Assembly: GCA_018401695.1 (NCBI GenBank)
Contig: JAGYKD010000001.1
Location: 1,506,717 to 1,570,716, forward strand
DNA: 64,000 nt
Direction of reading: 5' to 3'
Source of the DNA: Flavobacteriales bacterium
GTDB taxonomy: Bacteria; Bacteroidota; Bacteroidia; CAIKAF01
The position numbers and the translations under genes were made by a program. The notes below the pieces were generated by a model, which worked only from the letters and a program-made list of their open reading frames with translations, had not been told where the DNA came from and made no database searches. Positions within the stretch are counted from its first letter, which is position 1. Every line of letters starts with the position of its first letter. Below, piece after piece: positions 32,731 through 41,630 of this stretch.

Positions 32731-33375
32731 ATGAGACAACAAATATTAAATCAGATAGTTTATGCACTTGGTCAGCGAAATGACTTTTTTATACGTGAGC
32801 AAGATATACAGTTATATCTTGCAAACCACTTTATTAATAGCCATTTATTCGACAATGTTTTTATAGAATATCATGTACCAAACAATTTGATAGTTAATTA
32901 TCCGTGGCCTGACAGTAACAATATTTATATTGACATTGTCTTAGAAAAGAATGGTCGATTTTACCCAGTTGAAATTAAGTATAAAACAGTGGCACAAGTC
33001 ATACCCTCTATGGTTTTCGGACAAAATGCAAACGTAATACTCGGACATCATGGAGCACAAAACATTGGCTGCTATGACTTCTGGAAAGACATTAAAAGAA
33101 TTGAAATATTCGAGCAGACATTTCAATATGTCGAAAGAGGAGTTGTATTGTTTGTAAGCAATGACTTGACATATCAGAATGCAACTTTGAACCCAAATGT
33201 TGGTTATACAAAATTTTCAATTCATCATGGACGAGTAATTCCAGTTAACTCTATTTTAAATTGGAATGGTAATTTAGCTGTTGCAAATGGTAGACCTAAA
33301 TTAATAACTAACTATGCTTACATTATAAATTGGAAACCAATGCTTATACCACAACATCATTTCATATTGACATGA
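32731..33375 (+). CDS. Putative PD-(D/E)xK nuclease-like cassette protein
   Basis: A 214-residue AT-rich gene between two attC-like sites. IYIDIVLEKNGRFYPVEIKYK has the spacing of a PD-(D/E)xK core (Asp, about 12 residues, ExK at about 86-88), preceded by a helical segment and followed by helices with VVLFVSNDLTY. A restriction-like or defence nuclease is inferred; no exact family was recognised. It follows toxin-antitoxin pair 2 in the same orientation. Confidence 0.6.
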   Translation: MRQQILNQIVYALGQRNDFFIREQDIQLYLANHFINSHLFDNVFIEYHVPNNLIVNYPWPDSNNIYIDIVLEKNGRFYPVEIKYKTVAQVIPSMVFGQNANVILGHHGAQNIGCYDFWKDIKRIEIFEQTFQYVERGVVLFVSNDLTYQNATLNPNVGYTKFSIHHGRVIPVNSILNWNGNLAVANGRPKLITNYAYIINWKPMLIPQHHFILT

Positions 33376-33382
33376 AAGGAGA

Positions 33383-33520
33383 AGGCCGAACCGCTAACAT
33401 GCGTTTAGCGTAATGCGGGGTGAAGTGCTTAAATTCAAGTGCAGTTTTTCAAATCAACTTTGGTGCTGGGTTGACAGTTTTGTTCGCTACAATCCCGCAC
33501 GAAACAATCCCGCACGAACG
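33383..33520 (+). repeat. attC-like site and short tandem duplication
   Basis: CCGCTAACATGCGTTTAGCG forms a small hairpin, followed by GTGAAGTGCTTAAATTCAAG (33420-33439), shared with the site at 20951-20970. Further right ACAATCCCGCACGAA occurs twice in direct tandem (33489-33503 and 33504-33518). Confidence 0.5.
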
Positions 33521-33975
33521 CCAAGCCCAAAACCCTCAGACTGTCTAATAACCTCTCTTTTCAACCTTTCAATGGTTAGCAAATGGCAGGTTTAGTGTGT
33601 GGGCTTTTCCCCTTTAAAATCGGTATTTTTATTTATGAAATTTATCCAAGGAAATCCCCGAAATAACTGAACCCCTTGGCCGGAATATTCACTCAAAGCC
33701 TACCTTTTAAAAGCATCGGACTCTCTTTTTGGGTCCCTCACCTCCCTTTTAAGTCCCTTTTGGGCCAGGTGTTTTGTGTTGATTTGGCCTACGGGGTTTT
33801 GTCAACTTTTTCCTTGGCTTGCTGTAAACCAATCAAAAGTGGTATTTTTGACTGGAAAATGGGGTAAGCTTCCAGGGGTATTGGACGAACTGGCGTTGGG
33901 TGGCATATTAGAAAACCCGCTCCGTAAGACAATGTCACGAAATAGAACCATAATTTTGCGCCTTTAATAAAACAG
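33521..33975. other. Gene-free stretch with a possible -7 box
   Basis: No credible coding frame. At 33951-33958 TAATTTTG fits the -7 consensus and could drive the small frame at 33976 and the TPR gene. No TTG -33 partner is evident. Confidence 0.45.
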
Positions 33976-34056
33976 ATGAAAGTAACAGGAGAACAACTAT
34001 ATAAAAAGCTTGTAGGCGAATACAAAATAATAGTGTTAACACAAATAATTTTTTAA
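33976..34056 (+). CDS. 26-residue leader-like frame upstream of the TPR gene
   Basis: ATG 33976 to TAA 34054-34056 encodes MKVTGEQLYKKLVGEYKII... ; the stop lies 2 nt before the TPR start, so translation could couple. It follows a -7 box by 17 nt. It may be a leader peptide, the remnant of a larger gene, or chance. Confidence 0.4.
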   Translation: MKVTGEQLYKKLVGEYKIIVLTQIIF

Positions 34057-34058
34057 AT

Positions 34059-35624
34059 ATGGGATTAGTCGAAAAGTACCGCTGGGGTAACAACAACAAT
34101 ACACCAGCCTCTAATATTGAAATTGATAGTTTGTCTACCCTTGAGTCCATAAAGAGAAGGCAGGGTTGGATGATTGCTGCTCAAATAGCTACAGTTGTTG
34201 CTATAGCTGATCAAACAAAGCAAACTACAGGCGCTCTAAGGCTTGTAAATGATACTCTCATTTCCATTGAAGATACTATTCAAAATGGGTTTGATTCGCT
34301 CGAAACAAGTATAGAAAGATTAGAATCGAACTTAATTGAAAATTTAAGTGAGATAAAGTGGTATTTATTTAATGTTGACAAAAAGCTAGACCAATTAATT
34401 AACCTAGTTAAATTTTCAGGCGCAACAAAATCAGCAGAAAACAATAAACAAGGTTTCATTCTTTATAAAATAGGAAGTTTTAAAGAAGCAATTGGTCAAT
34501 TAGAAAAGAGTTTAGCAGAAAACCCTCTAAATATCGAGGCATACATCAATTTAGGCTTTGTTTATTTGAGACTGGAAAACCTTACAGACTCAATCAAAAA
34601 TTTCGAAATAGCTTCTAAAATCATTAAAGAAGATTTTTCTTATTACGAAGAAATATCCTCTGAACAACTTAAAAAAACTGAAGTTTTTATCCTCGATAAC
34701 TTATCGAATTTATATTCAATGCAAGACCAAAATCATCAATCAATAGAATTGATGAATAAAATATTGAGTAACGATATAGATAAGAAGACAGAGATATTAA
34801 CTAAATACAAGCTGGCTAAATATAAATGTATCATTAAAGAATATGACGATGCATTAGAAATTATTAATGAACTCATAAATAACCAATATTTTGAGCCAGT
34901 AGCTTTAGCAGTTGCGAATCCTGAATTTAAAGAAATTAGCTTACTAATATTAGAAATATTACAAGTTAAACTAGAAGAAATTAATAGAGCTTTCAGTGGT
35001 GAAGGAAAGACTAAAAGTGATAAAATAAATTTACTAGATATCGACAACGAGTTTAAATCTGGACTGCTTAATTCAATTGAAAAATCTTTTATTGCAATTA
35101 AGGAAAGTTCTAATTATTCGATTTTGCTTACATCTGAATTCAAGGAATCATACAATGAATTTCTGCAATATTTAGACTTACTAGGTGAATTAAAACTTAA
35201 ATCAGAAAAAGAATTGGAGTCATCAATTCAGGATGTGAAAAATTTAGAAAGTATTGCAGAACTTAATAATATGATTGATACGAATTATGATGATAGTTTT
35301 GATGTATCTCAAATGTCTCATCGAATTTTACTTAGTAAAATTAAGATTAATGTTAAATCTGGCATTAACAAAAAAGTAAGTTCTTTTAATAGTTCTCAGA
35401 ATGTGTATCACAATGCAGAAGCGTTATTAAAAAAAGGGCTGAAAATTATTACTTCCTTAAACAATAATGAAATTATTGATTACATAAATACAAAATTTAA
35501 TCTTTCTATTTTAAGCATGAACTTGATTCCTAAAATGACATTAAAAGAAAAAGAAACAAGATTTGCAGAAAAAATAATAAATGAATATTCCACAATAATT
35601 AGCAAATACAATGTTAAAGAATAA
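34059..35624 (+). CDS. TPR-repeat protein with coiled-coil N-terminus
   Basis: A 521-residue soluble protein. Residues about 28-120 have an Ala-rich helix (MIAAQIATVVAIADQTKQT) and a coiled coil (IEDTIQNGFDSLETSIERL). TPR-like helices follow: GFILYKIGSFKEAIGQLEKS, PLNIEAYINLGFVYLRLEN and KYKCIIKEYDDALEIINEL. The remaining 230 residues are helical without a recognised domain. No signal peptide. It heads a three-gene AT-rich module with spacings of 12 and 11 nt. A sensor or scaffold role is plausible, but unproven. Confidence 0.72.
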   Translation: MGLVEKYRWGNNNNTPASNIEIDSLSTLESIKRRQGWMIAAQIATVVAIADQTKQTTGALRLVNDTLISIEDTIQNGFDSLETSIERLESNLIENLSEIKWYLFNVDKKLDQLINLVKFSGATKSAENNKQGFILYKIGSFKEAIGQLEKSLAENPLNIEAYINLGFVYLRLENLTDSIKNFEIASKIIKEDFSYYEEISSEQLKKTEVFILDNLSNLYSMQDQNHQSIELMNKILSNDIDKKTEILTKYKLAKYKCIIKEYDDALEIINELINNQYFEPVALAVANPEFKEISLLILEILQVKLEEINRAFSGEGKTKSDKINLLDIDNEFKSGLLNSIEKSFIAIKESSNYSILLTSEFKESYNEFLQYLDLLGELKLKSEKELESSIQDVKNLESIAELNNMIDTNYDDSFDVSQMSHRILLSKIKINVKSGINKKVSSFNSSQNVYHNAEALLKKGLKIITSLNNNEIIDYINTKFNLSILSMNLIPKMTLKEKETRFAEKIINEYSTIISKYNVKE

Positions 35625-35636
35625 ATAGAATCCAAT

Positions 35637-35888
35637 ATGTCCAATTCCAATTCTGATATAGGTGATGTTGATGGTGTTAATGAATATGATGACGATAATA
35701 ATATGATTGAAATTTTAGACATTGGTACAATTAAATTGGCTGTAGTAAAAAAAATAAAAGAAATTTTAGCTGTTGATTTAAAAACTGCAAAAGATTTAGC
35801 TGATGCTGGGTTTTTGGGTGGGTATTCCACATCAAAAATGAAAGAATTAAGAGAATCACTTCTGGAACTAGGTGTAGATTTAATGTAA
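35637..35888 (+). CDS. L7/L12 C-terminal-domain-like small protein
   Basis: An 83-residue protein: an acidic, Asn/Asp-rich N-terminus (SNSDIGDVDGVNEYDDDNN) and then IKLAVVKKIKEILAVDLKTAKDLAD, which matches the fold and spacing of the ribosomal L7/L12 C-terminal domain (VKVIKaVRe.tgLgLkeAKdlVe). That domain recruits translational GTPases. Stand-alone copies also occur in non-ribosomal proteins. Here it may be a mimic or an adaptor to translation; the link is inference. Confidence 0.65.
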   Translation: MSNSNSDIGDVDGVNEYDDDNNMIEILDIGTIKLAVVKKIKEILAVDLKTAKDLADAGFLGGYSTSKMKELRESLLELGVDLM

Positions 35889-35899
35889 ACCATTTAGTT

Positions 35900-38284
35900 A
35901 TGAGCAATAATATGAAAAACATACTTGAATATAAATCTCTCAAAGTCGAAGCTGATAGAGTGAAAATATCGGAAGTTCTAACCAAGGAACTTTTGAAGTT
36001 TAATTTTGAAACAGATTATCTGAAAGAAGGTGTTTTGCAAATAGATAATGCATCAGAAATAACTTTTTATTCATGTGTAATCGAAAATTATACTGAAACA
36101 CGAAGTATTAGTGAATCAAATAGGCCCAATCGTTCAGGCGTTCCTCAAAGCAGCAAAAGAATGTCAGAATTTAATGTGTGGGATTACAAATTATCATTTG
36201 ATCAAGAGTTTCGAAATTCTACAGATAATCATGATATTCTTGAGAGCCATCACGCTATAGGATGCGGCACCTGTAAGCAACATGGCAAAATAAGGTGTTC
36301 AAGTTGTAGAGGTTCAGGTGATATAACTTGCAGTAGCTGTAGTGGGAGAGGTGAAAAGCAATGCGATAATTGCAATGGGAGAGTAAATATTAAATGTTGG
36401 TCCTGTTCTGGAAAAGGGACTAAGGAAACAGGATATGGTGAAAATAAAAGAATAGAGCGTTGCTCGTCATGTTCAGGTCGTGGATCAAATAAATGTACTA
36501 GATGCAGTAATGGTTTTATCACTTGCTCAACTTGCAGTGGGAGTGGAAAGGTAACTTGTTATACTTGTCATGGTTCTGGCGAAATAACTTGTTATCAATG
36601 CGAAGGGTATAAAACTATGGATCATTTTTTCATAGTATCAGCTAGATATATTAATTTATCGCAAACTTTATATTTGACAAATCCTTACACAGGGTTTGAC
36701 CAAAACAAATCAAAAACTACTAATTTTAACATACAAAGAAAATTATTTGACATAAAAGAACTAAAATTTAAAGACAACCATCTTAATGATATAAAAACAA
36801 GTCCTTTTTATAGGCAAATAGCTTCATTTTTTGATTTTACAAATAATGAGCTTACAAAATTAATTGCATCTAGAATAACTTGTTTTGAGAATAAATATTT
36901 CGAAGTGACATTTAGTTTTTATGGTGAAAAGTACACTCTTTTTCTAGATAAAAACTTTGAGAATTCTTACTATAATGGCAAAAAACCATCTGATCAATAT
37001 GAGTTAGCTTTACTTAAAAAGTCGATTGATAGTGCGGTCAAAAATAAGCTAAGTGTTACCAAGAAAACTATTCAAAAATTATCTAAGTATGACTTCATTA
37101 GTATATCCGAAAAAGAAATCATCAATGCTATTGAAGATACTGAATATATATACGAAGCACATAATGAATATAAAAACAAAAAATATTCATCTTCAGAAAG
37201 TGCCCTTAGATTAGTAAGTAATACAAAGAAAGACGAAAATGATTTTATTCTTATAAGAAAAAAACTCAACAGGGTTTATAAACTTAATACATTAATATTT
37301 TGGTTAGGTTCATTACCTCTCTTATACTGTTTTTTAATTGACACATCTTTTTATTGGATTTCAATAAATATTTGTGTTGCTTTAATTATTTTAATTTTAA
37401 GCCTTAATATCAATAAGCGTATAAAAAATATTACTTATAGTCGTCTCATCGTTGTTTTTTTTATTATTATCCAGATTATTTCAATTAATATTATTTATCC
37501 ATCCTCTAGTAGAAAGATTGCTTGTGATTGCTATAATCAAAGTGTTTTAAAATCAGGAAGAGCATACGATGATATGAGTCGAAATGAACAAATTTTTCGA
37601 GAAAAATGTTTTCAAGAGTTCAGAACAGAGGAAGATATGAAAAGAGCTTCAATATTTTTTCCTAAAAAATCTGAACCTTCAGTTTCTGTTCCAACTATAA
37701 AAATAGGGCAACAAGAATGGATGGCTGATGAAATCAATACTTCAGTTTACAACAATGGTGATCCAATCAATGAGGCACAACGCGAAAAACAATGGAAAGA
37801 TTATGGAAATAAAAAAATAGGTTGTTACCGCAAATTAAGTAATGGAACTTATGTTTATAATGCTTTTGCTGTTAATGATAATAGAGGAATAATTCCATCA
37901 GGATTTATTTTGCCAACATTTGATCAATTTAATCAATTATTTAAATTTTTAGGTGGTGGAGATTCTCAAACAGGAAAGGCGACAAAATCAATGGCGACTT
38001 ATCCTATTTATATTGAGGATTGGGTAGGCGATCAAGAAACAGGGGGGCTTGAAGAGGTTGAAATTAAAACTAATGGCAACTCTAAGTTCAATGCAAAAAA
38101 AGGTGGATTTATTTATGATCTTGGCACTCCATCAGAAGGAAATTGCTCCTACTGGTGGACTGCATCAACCGAAGGCACAAATATGATTGTGGTAGATATT
38201 GGTTGGTGTTCACAAGATTTGGGTGGAGGGAAAGGTGCTTATCCAAAATCTTTTGGTTTTGCAGTTCGCGGTTTAAAGAAATAA
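35900..38284 (+). CDS. Ten-CxxC zinc-finger membrane protein with C-terminal FISUMP domain
   Basis: A 794-residue protein. Residues about 121-236 hold ten CxxC pairs, mostly as CSSCxGxG-type units like DnaJ's zinc-binding domain (CGTC, CSSC, CSSC, CDNC, CWSC, CSSC, CTRC, CSTC, CYTC, CYQC). A helical part follows, three TM helices at about 468-533 (LNTLIFWLGSLPLLYC, INICVALIILILSLN, LIVVFFIIIQIISI), then an outside region with QEWMADEINT...NAFAVNDNRG...GFILPTFDQF...SYWWTASTEG...FGFAVRGLKK, a FISUMP domain. Cys inside and FISUMP outside suggest a signal across the membrane. No J-domain. A start at 35912 is possible. Confidence 0.82.
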   Translation: MSNNMKNILEYKSLKVEADRVKISEVLTKELLKFNFETDYLKEGVLQIDNASEITFYSCVIENYTETRSISESNRPNRSGVPQSSKRMSEFNVWDYKLSFDQEFRNSTDNHDILESHHAIGCGTCKQHGKIRCSSCRGSGDITCSSCSGRGEKQCDNCNGRVNIKCWSCSGKGTKETGYGENKRIERCSSCSGRGSNKCTRCSNGFITCSTCSGSGKVTCYTCHGSGEITCYQCEGYKTMDHFFIVSARYINLSQTLYLTNPYTGFDQNKSKTTNFNIQRKLFDIKELKFKDNHLNDIKTSPFYRQIASFFDFTNNELTKLIASRITCFENKYFEVTFSFYGEKYTLFLDKNFENSYYNGKKPSDQYELALLKKSIDSAVKNKLSVTKKTIQKLSKYDFISISEKEIINAIEDTEYIYEAHNEYKNKKYSSSESALRLVSNTKKDENDFILIRKKLNRVYKLNTLIFWLGSLPLLYCFLIDTSFYWISINICVALIILILSLNINKRIKNITYSRLIVVFFIIIQIISINIIYPSSSRKIACDCYNQSVLKSGRAYDDMSRNEQIFREKCFQEFRTEEDMKRASIFFPKKSEPSVSVPTIKIGQQEWMADEINTSVYNNGDPINEAQREKQWKDYGNKKIGCYRKLSNGTYVYNAFAVNDNRGIIPSGFILPTFDQFNQLFKFLGGGDSQTGKATKSMATYPIYIEDWVGDQETGGLEEVEIKTNGNSKFNAKKGGFIYDLGTPSEGNCSYWWTASTEGTNMIVVDIGWCSQDLGGGKGAYPKSFGFAVRGLKK

Positions 38285-38294
38285 AACCAGCCCA

Positions 38295-38313
38295 CAACAA
38301 CTAAGGTTTCGTT
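38295..38313 (+). repeat. Shared 19-base block after the FISUMP gene
   Basis: CAACAACTAAGGTTTCGTT, identical to 30467-30485. Here it continues GTAAGCATACGTAAGCATACG, a short tandem duplication. Confidence 0.55.
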
Positions 38314-38374
38314 GTAAGCATACGTAAGCATACGGGGAACTACATATTGTTTCCCCAAAAGTCTTGTTCTATTT

Positions 38375-38626
38375 TTAGCTCGGCAGTAGCTCCAACAGCC
38401 TATTGGCGGGGTGGTCCGGCAATTTGGTAAGCAATTCAGTCATCCATTGGGTTGGATCTGCTCCTCTTGCTTTACAAGTGCCTAGTAAGCTGTACATAAT
38501 GGCGGTACGCTTAGCTCCTTCATGAGAACCGGCAAACATGTAGTTTTTCCTGCCCAAAGCTACCGAAGGAATGGTATTATCGATAAGGTGGTTGTCGATT
38601 TTCAAGCGGCCATCTAGTAATTAGAC
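38375..38626 (-). pseudogene. IS66-family transposase C-terminal remnant
   Basis: LDGRLKIDNHLIDNTIPSV, ALGRKNYMFAGSHEGAKRT, YSLLGTCKARG and HPANRLLELLP match the C-terminus of IS66 TnpC transposases. Upstream codons hit TAA directly before the LDGRLK block and no longer frame continues, so it is only a scar. It shows transposon traffic at the right edge of the island. Confidence 0.9.
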
Positions 38627-38716
38627 TTTGAGTCGATCCCAAAACACAAAGGGATAGCCAAAGGCTTTTCCTTTGGCACTTTCTAGAATGGCCTCCCGCC
38701 CCCCAAAGAGGGCCCG

Positions 38717-38804
38717 CCACTAGCTGACCCTTAGGCGCTTTTGGGCGAGGATTCCAACCTTAGGCGGAACCCGGAGCCCTAGAGCGCCTTAGGGTCCTAA
38801 GTGG
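38717..38804 (+). repeat. Hairpin element with CCTTAGG arms
   Basis: CCAC...CCCTTAGGCGCT faces AGCGCCTTAGGG...GTGG, giving a stem with the T-T mismatch seen in copy A (8838-8994). It probably belongs to the same GC-rich family. The rest of 38627-39019 holds no gene that I can support. Confidence 0.5.
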
Positions 38805-39019
38805 CTCCCCCGACGCTTAAATACCGTCACAAGGTCAGCATCTAAGGTGCGGGGTCTTAAGAACCGAAATTAAGGGGCGGATACGGAGCTTAATTTTCCT
38901 ATGGAAGAAAGGCCCAAACTTTAAGGCTATGTGGTATTAGGCTCAACCCGCCTAGCAGAAACAAAAAAAAATCGCTTTTTATTTGTCCCCATGGGTTTGC
39001 GGACTAAGGTCTAGCCCTT

Positions 39020-40294
39020 TCAATACCCGCCTTGGGTTTCTTGACGGTCGGGAATGCGGTCCAAAACCTCCTCTACCCAAGGACCTAAGACATCGCGTTC
39101 AAATTCTTCGAACCGGAGTTTAAAGGCATCGTAGAATTGGCCGTTAAACTCTTGCAAGTCTTCGATGTTCATTAAATGGTAGCTGGCTACCGCCGGATAT
39201 TTGCTGCGTGGATGTCCGCGTTCGGTGAGCAGGCCTTCTAAGCTGGTAAAGTTTTGCATCATATCGAACAGGCGATCTTTGATTTCTTGCAGCTGCTCCC
39301 GGCGCTCCGGATCTTTATGCCAAATGCCCCCAAAGGTGAACCGTATGTCTATGGTTTCTGCTTCAAAGACCATTTCCAGGCAAAACATTTCGTACATATG
39401 GTGCCAGCTAAAGGAGCCGTAACGGAATTTATCTTGCACTTCGGAAGGTAAAAACCGGAAAATTTCATCCTTTTGCGGGGTTAAAATGGCGTAGCGTTCG
39501 TCGTCCTTAAAAAAGCGAAACACTTCTTGAAAATTTTCCGGCACGTTAAGCACCGGACGGTGCTTCATAATAAAATTCAGCGCGTCTTTGTGTTTCCAGT
39601 AAATCTGTTGGGCAAGGGTCATTAAATCTTTTCCGGTAGTCATAAATTGTTGTTTAAAATATTTGATGTAAAAACGTATAAAATCAGCGACTTCTCTATC
39701 GGGTTTTAGAAGCTCCAATCCTTCTTCGAGCATATACAGCGCTTCTCCGTATAGAAAGGTGTCGTAGCCGTCTAGTCCGGGCATTCTGCGGGCGTCAAAC
39801 GGCCTGGGAGATAACAGGATGTAATGGGCATATGCCGGCTCCGGCAGTTGTTTTTGGGAATGCAGTTGGTATTGCAGTGCAGATTGATCTAAAGCGGGGC
39901 CATCTTCCACGCGGTTGTCCACCAAGAGCACCCAACCTGCTTCGGCATTTTCAATGCTGATGTCTTTGTGGTTGTAGCCAAAATGGACTTTTGTTTTGCT
40001 GTGGTCGGCTAAACTAATGCGGTTTTTAACTTCCAGGGGCAAATGATACACGCTTTGGGCAAAGCGGTTGAGGAACCAAGGCCCGCACTTGTGGCTACCG
40101 GAGGGGTCTAAAATCCAGGCCCAAAAGCGCGAATGGGAGGCAGGTTGTTTGGGGTCTTCGGTTACGGTAAAGGGGTTGAAGCGGTTTATTTCTGTTTTTA
40201 TGCGCTCCAAAACCAAATCTTCGTCTGCTAAAAATTTTTGTAGGGAATCTAGGACTGGGTCGGTTTGGACAGGTTGCTCAAAATCTTGTTCCAT
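39020..40294 (-). CDS. PDDEXK_4-like nuclease-superfamily protein
   Basis: A 424-residue cytosolic protein. ASHSRFWAWILDPSGSHKCG near residue 50-70 resembles the E..hS..lA.lLdP.g.Hg.G motif of PDDEXK_4. The core Lys region appears as WVLLVDNRVEDGPALDQSALQYQL where the family has (I/V)ENKI.A.D...QL..Y; Glu and Lys are replaced by Asp and Arg, so activity is doubtful. Such proteins are found in defence neighbourhoods but this one's context is core. Codon use is like the core genes. Confidence 0.6.
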   Translation of the reverse strand: MEQDFEQPVQTDPVLDSLQKFLADEDLVLERIKTEINRFNPFTVTEDPKQPASHSRFWAWILDPSGSHKCGPWFLNRFAQSVYHLPLEVKNRISLADHSKTKVHFGYNHKDISIENAEAGWVLLVDNRVEDGPALDQSALQYQLHSQKQLPEPAYAHYILLSPRPFDARRMPGLDGYDTFLYGEALYMLEEGLELLKPDREVADFIRFYIKYFKQQFMTTGKDLMTLAQQIYWKHKDALNFIMKHRPVLNVPENFQEVFRFFKDDERYAILTPQKDEIFRFLPSEVQDKFRYGSFSWHHMYEMFCLEMVFEAETIDIRFTFGGIWHKDPERREQLQEIKDRLFDMMQNFTSLEGLLTERGHPRSKYPAVASYHLMNIEDLQEFNGQFYDAFKLRFEEFERDVLGPWVEEVLDRIPDRQETQGGY

Positions 40295-40315
40295 AGATAA
40301 ACAAACGTATTAAAA

Positions 40316-41623
40316 TTAACTATTTATTAAATCAAACTTAATTAAGGTTTCGGCAACTACAAAAGTACTTCCACCAATATATAAAACATCTTCTGTGCCC
40401 GCAAGGTTCAATGCATGGTCAATGGCTTCGGCAACAGAACTTTTCGAAGCCGACGTCAAGCCTAGGTTAAGCAAAGTTTTCCGGAGTTTTTCTACCGGCA
40501 TTCCTCGGGGAACATCCGGTTTGCAAATGGTAAGGCTGTGATGTTCCGGCAAAAGCTCCACCATGGCTTTTAGGTCTTTGTCGTCGGCAAAGCCCAATAC
40601 AAAATGTAGCTTTTTTCCTTTGGCGGTTTCTTTCAATTGCTGCATTACATAGGTCCAACCGGAGGAATTGTGTGCGGTATCTGAAATAACTAAAGGTGCT
40701 TTTTGTAAGATTTCCCAACGGCCACGAAGTCCGGTGAGCTTTGAAAAATGACTCAAGCCTTGTTCAATGGAGGTTTGCTGCACAGCTAATGCACCCGGAA
40801 TGGATTGGTATACCCTTAGCGCCGCAAGCGCTGTTTTGAAATTTTGGTCTTGGTAGGCACCTCCCAAGGGCAGCTGAATTTCCCAGCCTTCGTTGAGTAC
40901 CCGAATGCTTCTTCCTCCCTCTTTGGATGCATGGCCCTCCAAGTGAACCCAATCGTCGGCTACATGAAGTGTACTCTGTGTTTCCAAGCATTTTTTGGTG
41001 AACACCGGAAGGATTTCTTCGGTAGGCTCTCCCAGGACGGCAGGTGTTTGGGGCTTTATGATGCCGGCTTTTTCTGCTGCAATTTCCGGTAAGGTTCCGC
41101 CCAAAAACTGCATATGATCCCAACCGATATTGGTAATAATGCTAAGCTCGGGATCCACTACATTGGTAGAGTCTAGGCGTCCCCCCATGCCGGTTTCCAA
41201 AATAACCATTTCGGTTTTTTGCTGTTTGAAGAACCAGAAAGCCATTACCACCGTAATTTCGAAAAAGGAGGGCTTTATTTTTTCAATTACATCTTGGTAT
41301 TGCGCCACAAAATCCACTACCGCCTGCTCATGTATGGGCACTCCATTTATCCGTATTCTTTCGGTAAAGGAGCTTAAATGAGGCGAAGTATACAGTCCTG
41401 TTTTGTATCCCTGTGTTTGGAAGCAAGCAGCAAGCATGTGGCTTACCGAGCCTTTTCCGTTGGTTCCGGCAATATGAATAAACCTCAAACCCTTTTCGGG
41501 GTTTCCTAAGGCTTGGCATAATGCCTGTGTATTTCCTAAGTCTTTTTTGAATGCTGCGGCCCCAATCCGCTGATACATGGGCAAAGCAGCATAGAGGTAT
41601 GCTACGGTTTCCGTGTAATTCAT
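40316..41623 (-). CDS. folC: Bifunctional folylpolyglutamate/dihydrofolate synthase
   Basis: A 435-residue Mur-ligase-type enzyme adding glutamate to folates. The P-loop is HIAGTNGKGSVSHM (about residues 51-64), then TSPHLSSFTERIRING, MGGRLDSTNV and SDTAHNSSGW. Length is normal. Start ATG 41623 is chosen; the longer frame starts at TTG. Confidence 0.96.
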   Translation of the reverse strand: MNYTETVAYLYAALPMYQRIGAAAFKKDLGNTQALCQALGNPEKGLRFIHIAGTNGKGSVSHMLAACFQTQGYKTGLYTSPHLSSFTERIRINGVPIHEQAVVDFVAQYQDVIEKIKPSFFEITVVMAFWFFKQQKTEMVILETGMGGRLDSTNVVDPELSIITNIGWDHMQFLGGTLPEIAAEKAGIIKPQTPAVLGEPTEEILPVFTKKCLETQSTLHVADDWVHLEGHASKEGGRSIRVLNEGWEIQLPLGGAYQDQNFKTALAALRVYQSIPGALAVQQTSIEQGLSHFSKLTGLRGRWEILQKAPLVISDTAHNSSGWTYVMQQLKETAKGKKLHFVLGFADDKDLKAMVELLPEHHSLTICKPDVPRGMPVEKLRKTLLNLGLTSASKSSVAEAIDHALNLAGTEDVLYIGGSTFVVAETLIKFDLINS

Positions 41624-41630
41624 GAACAAA

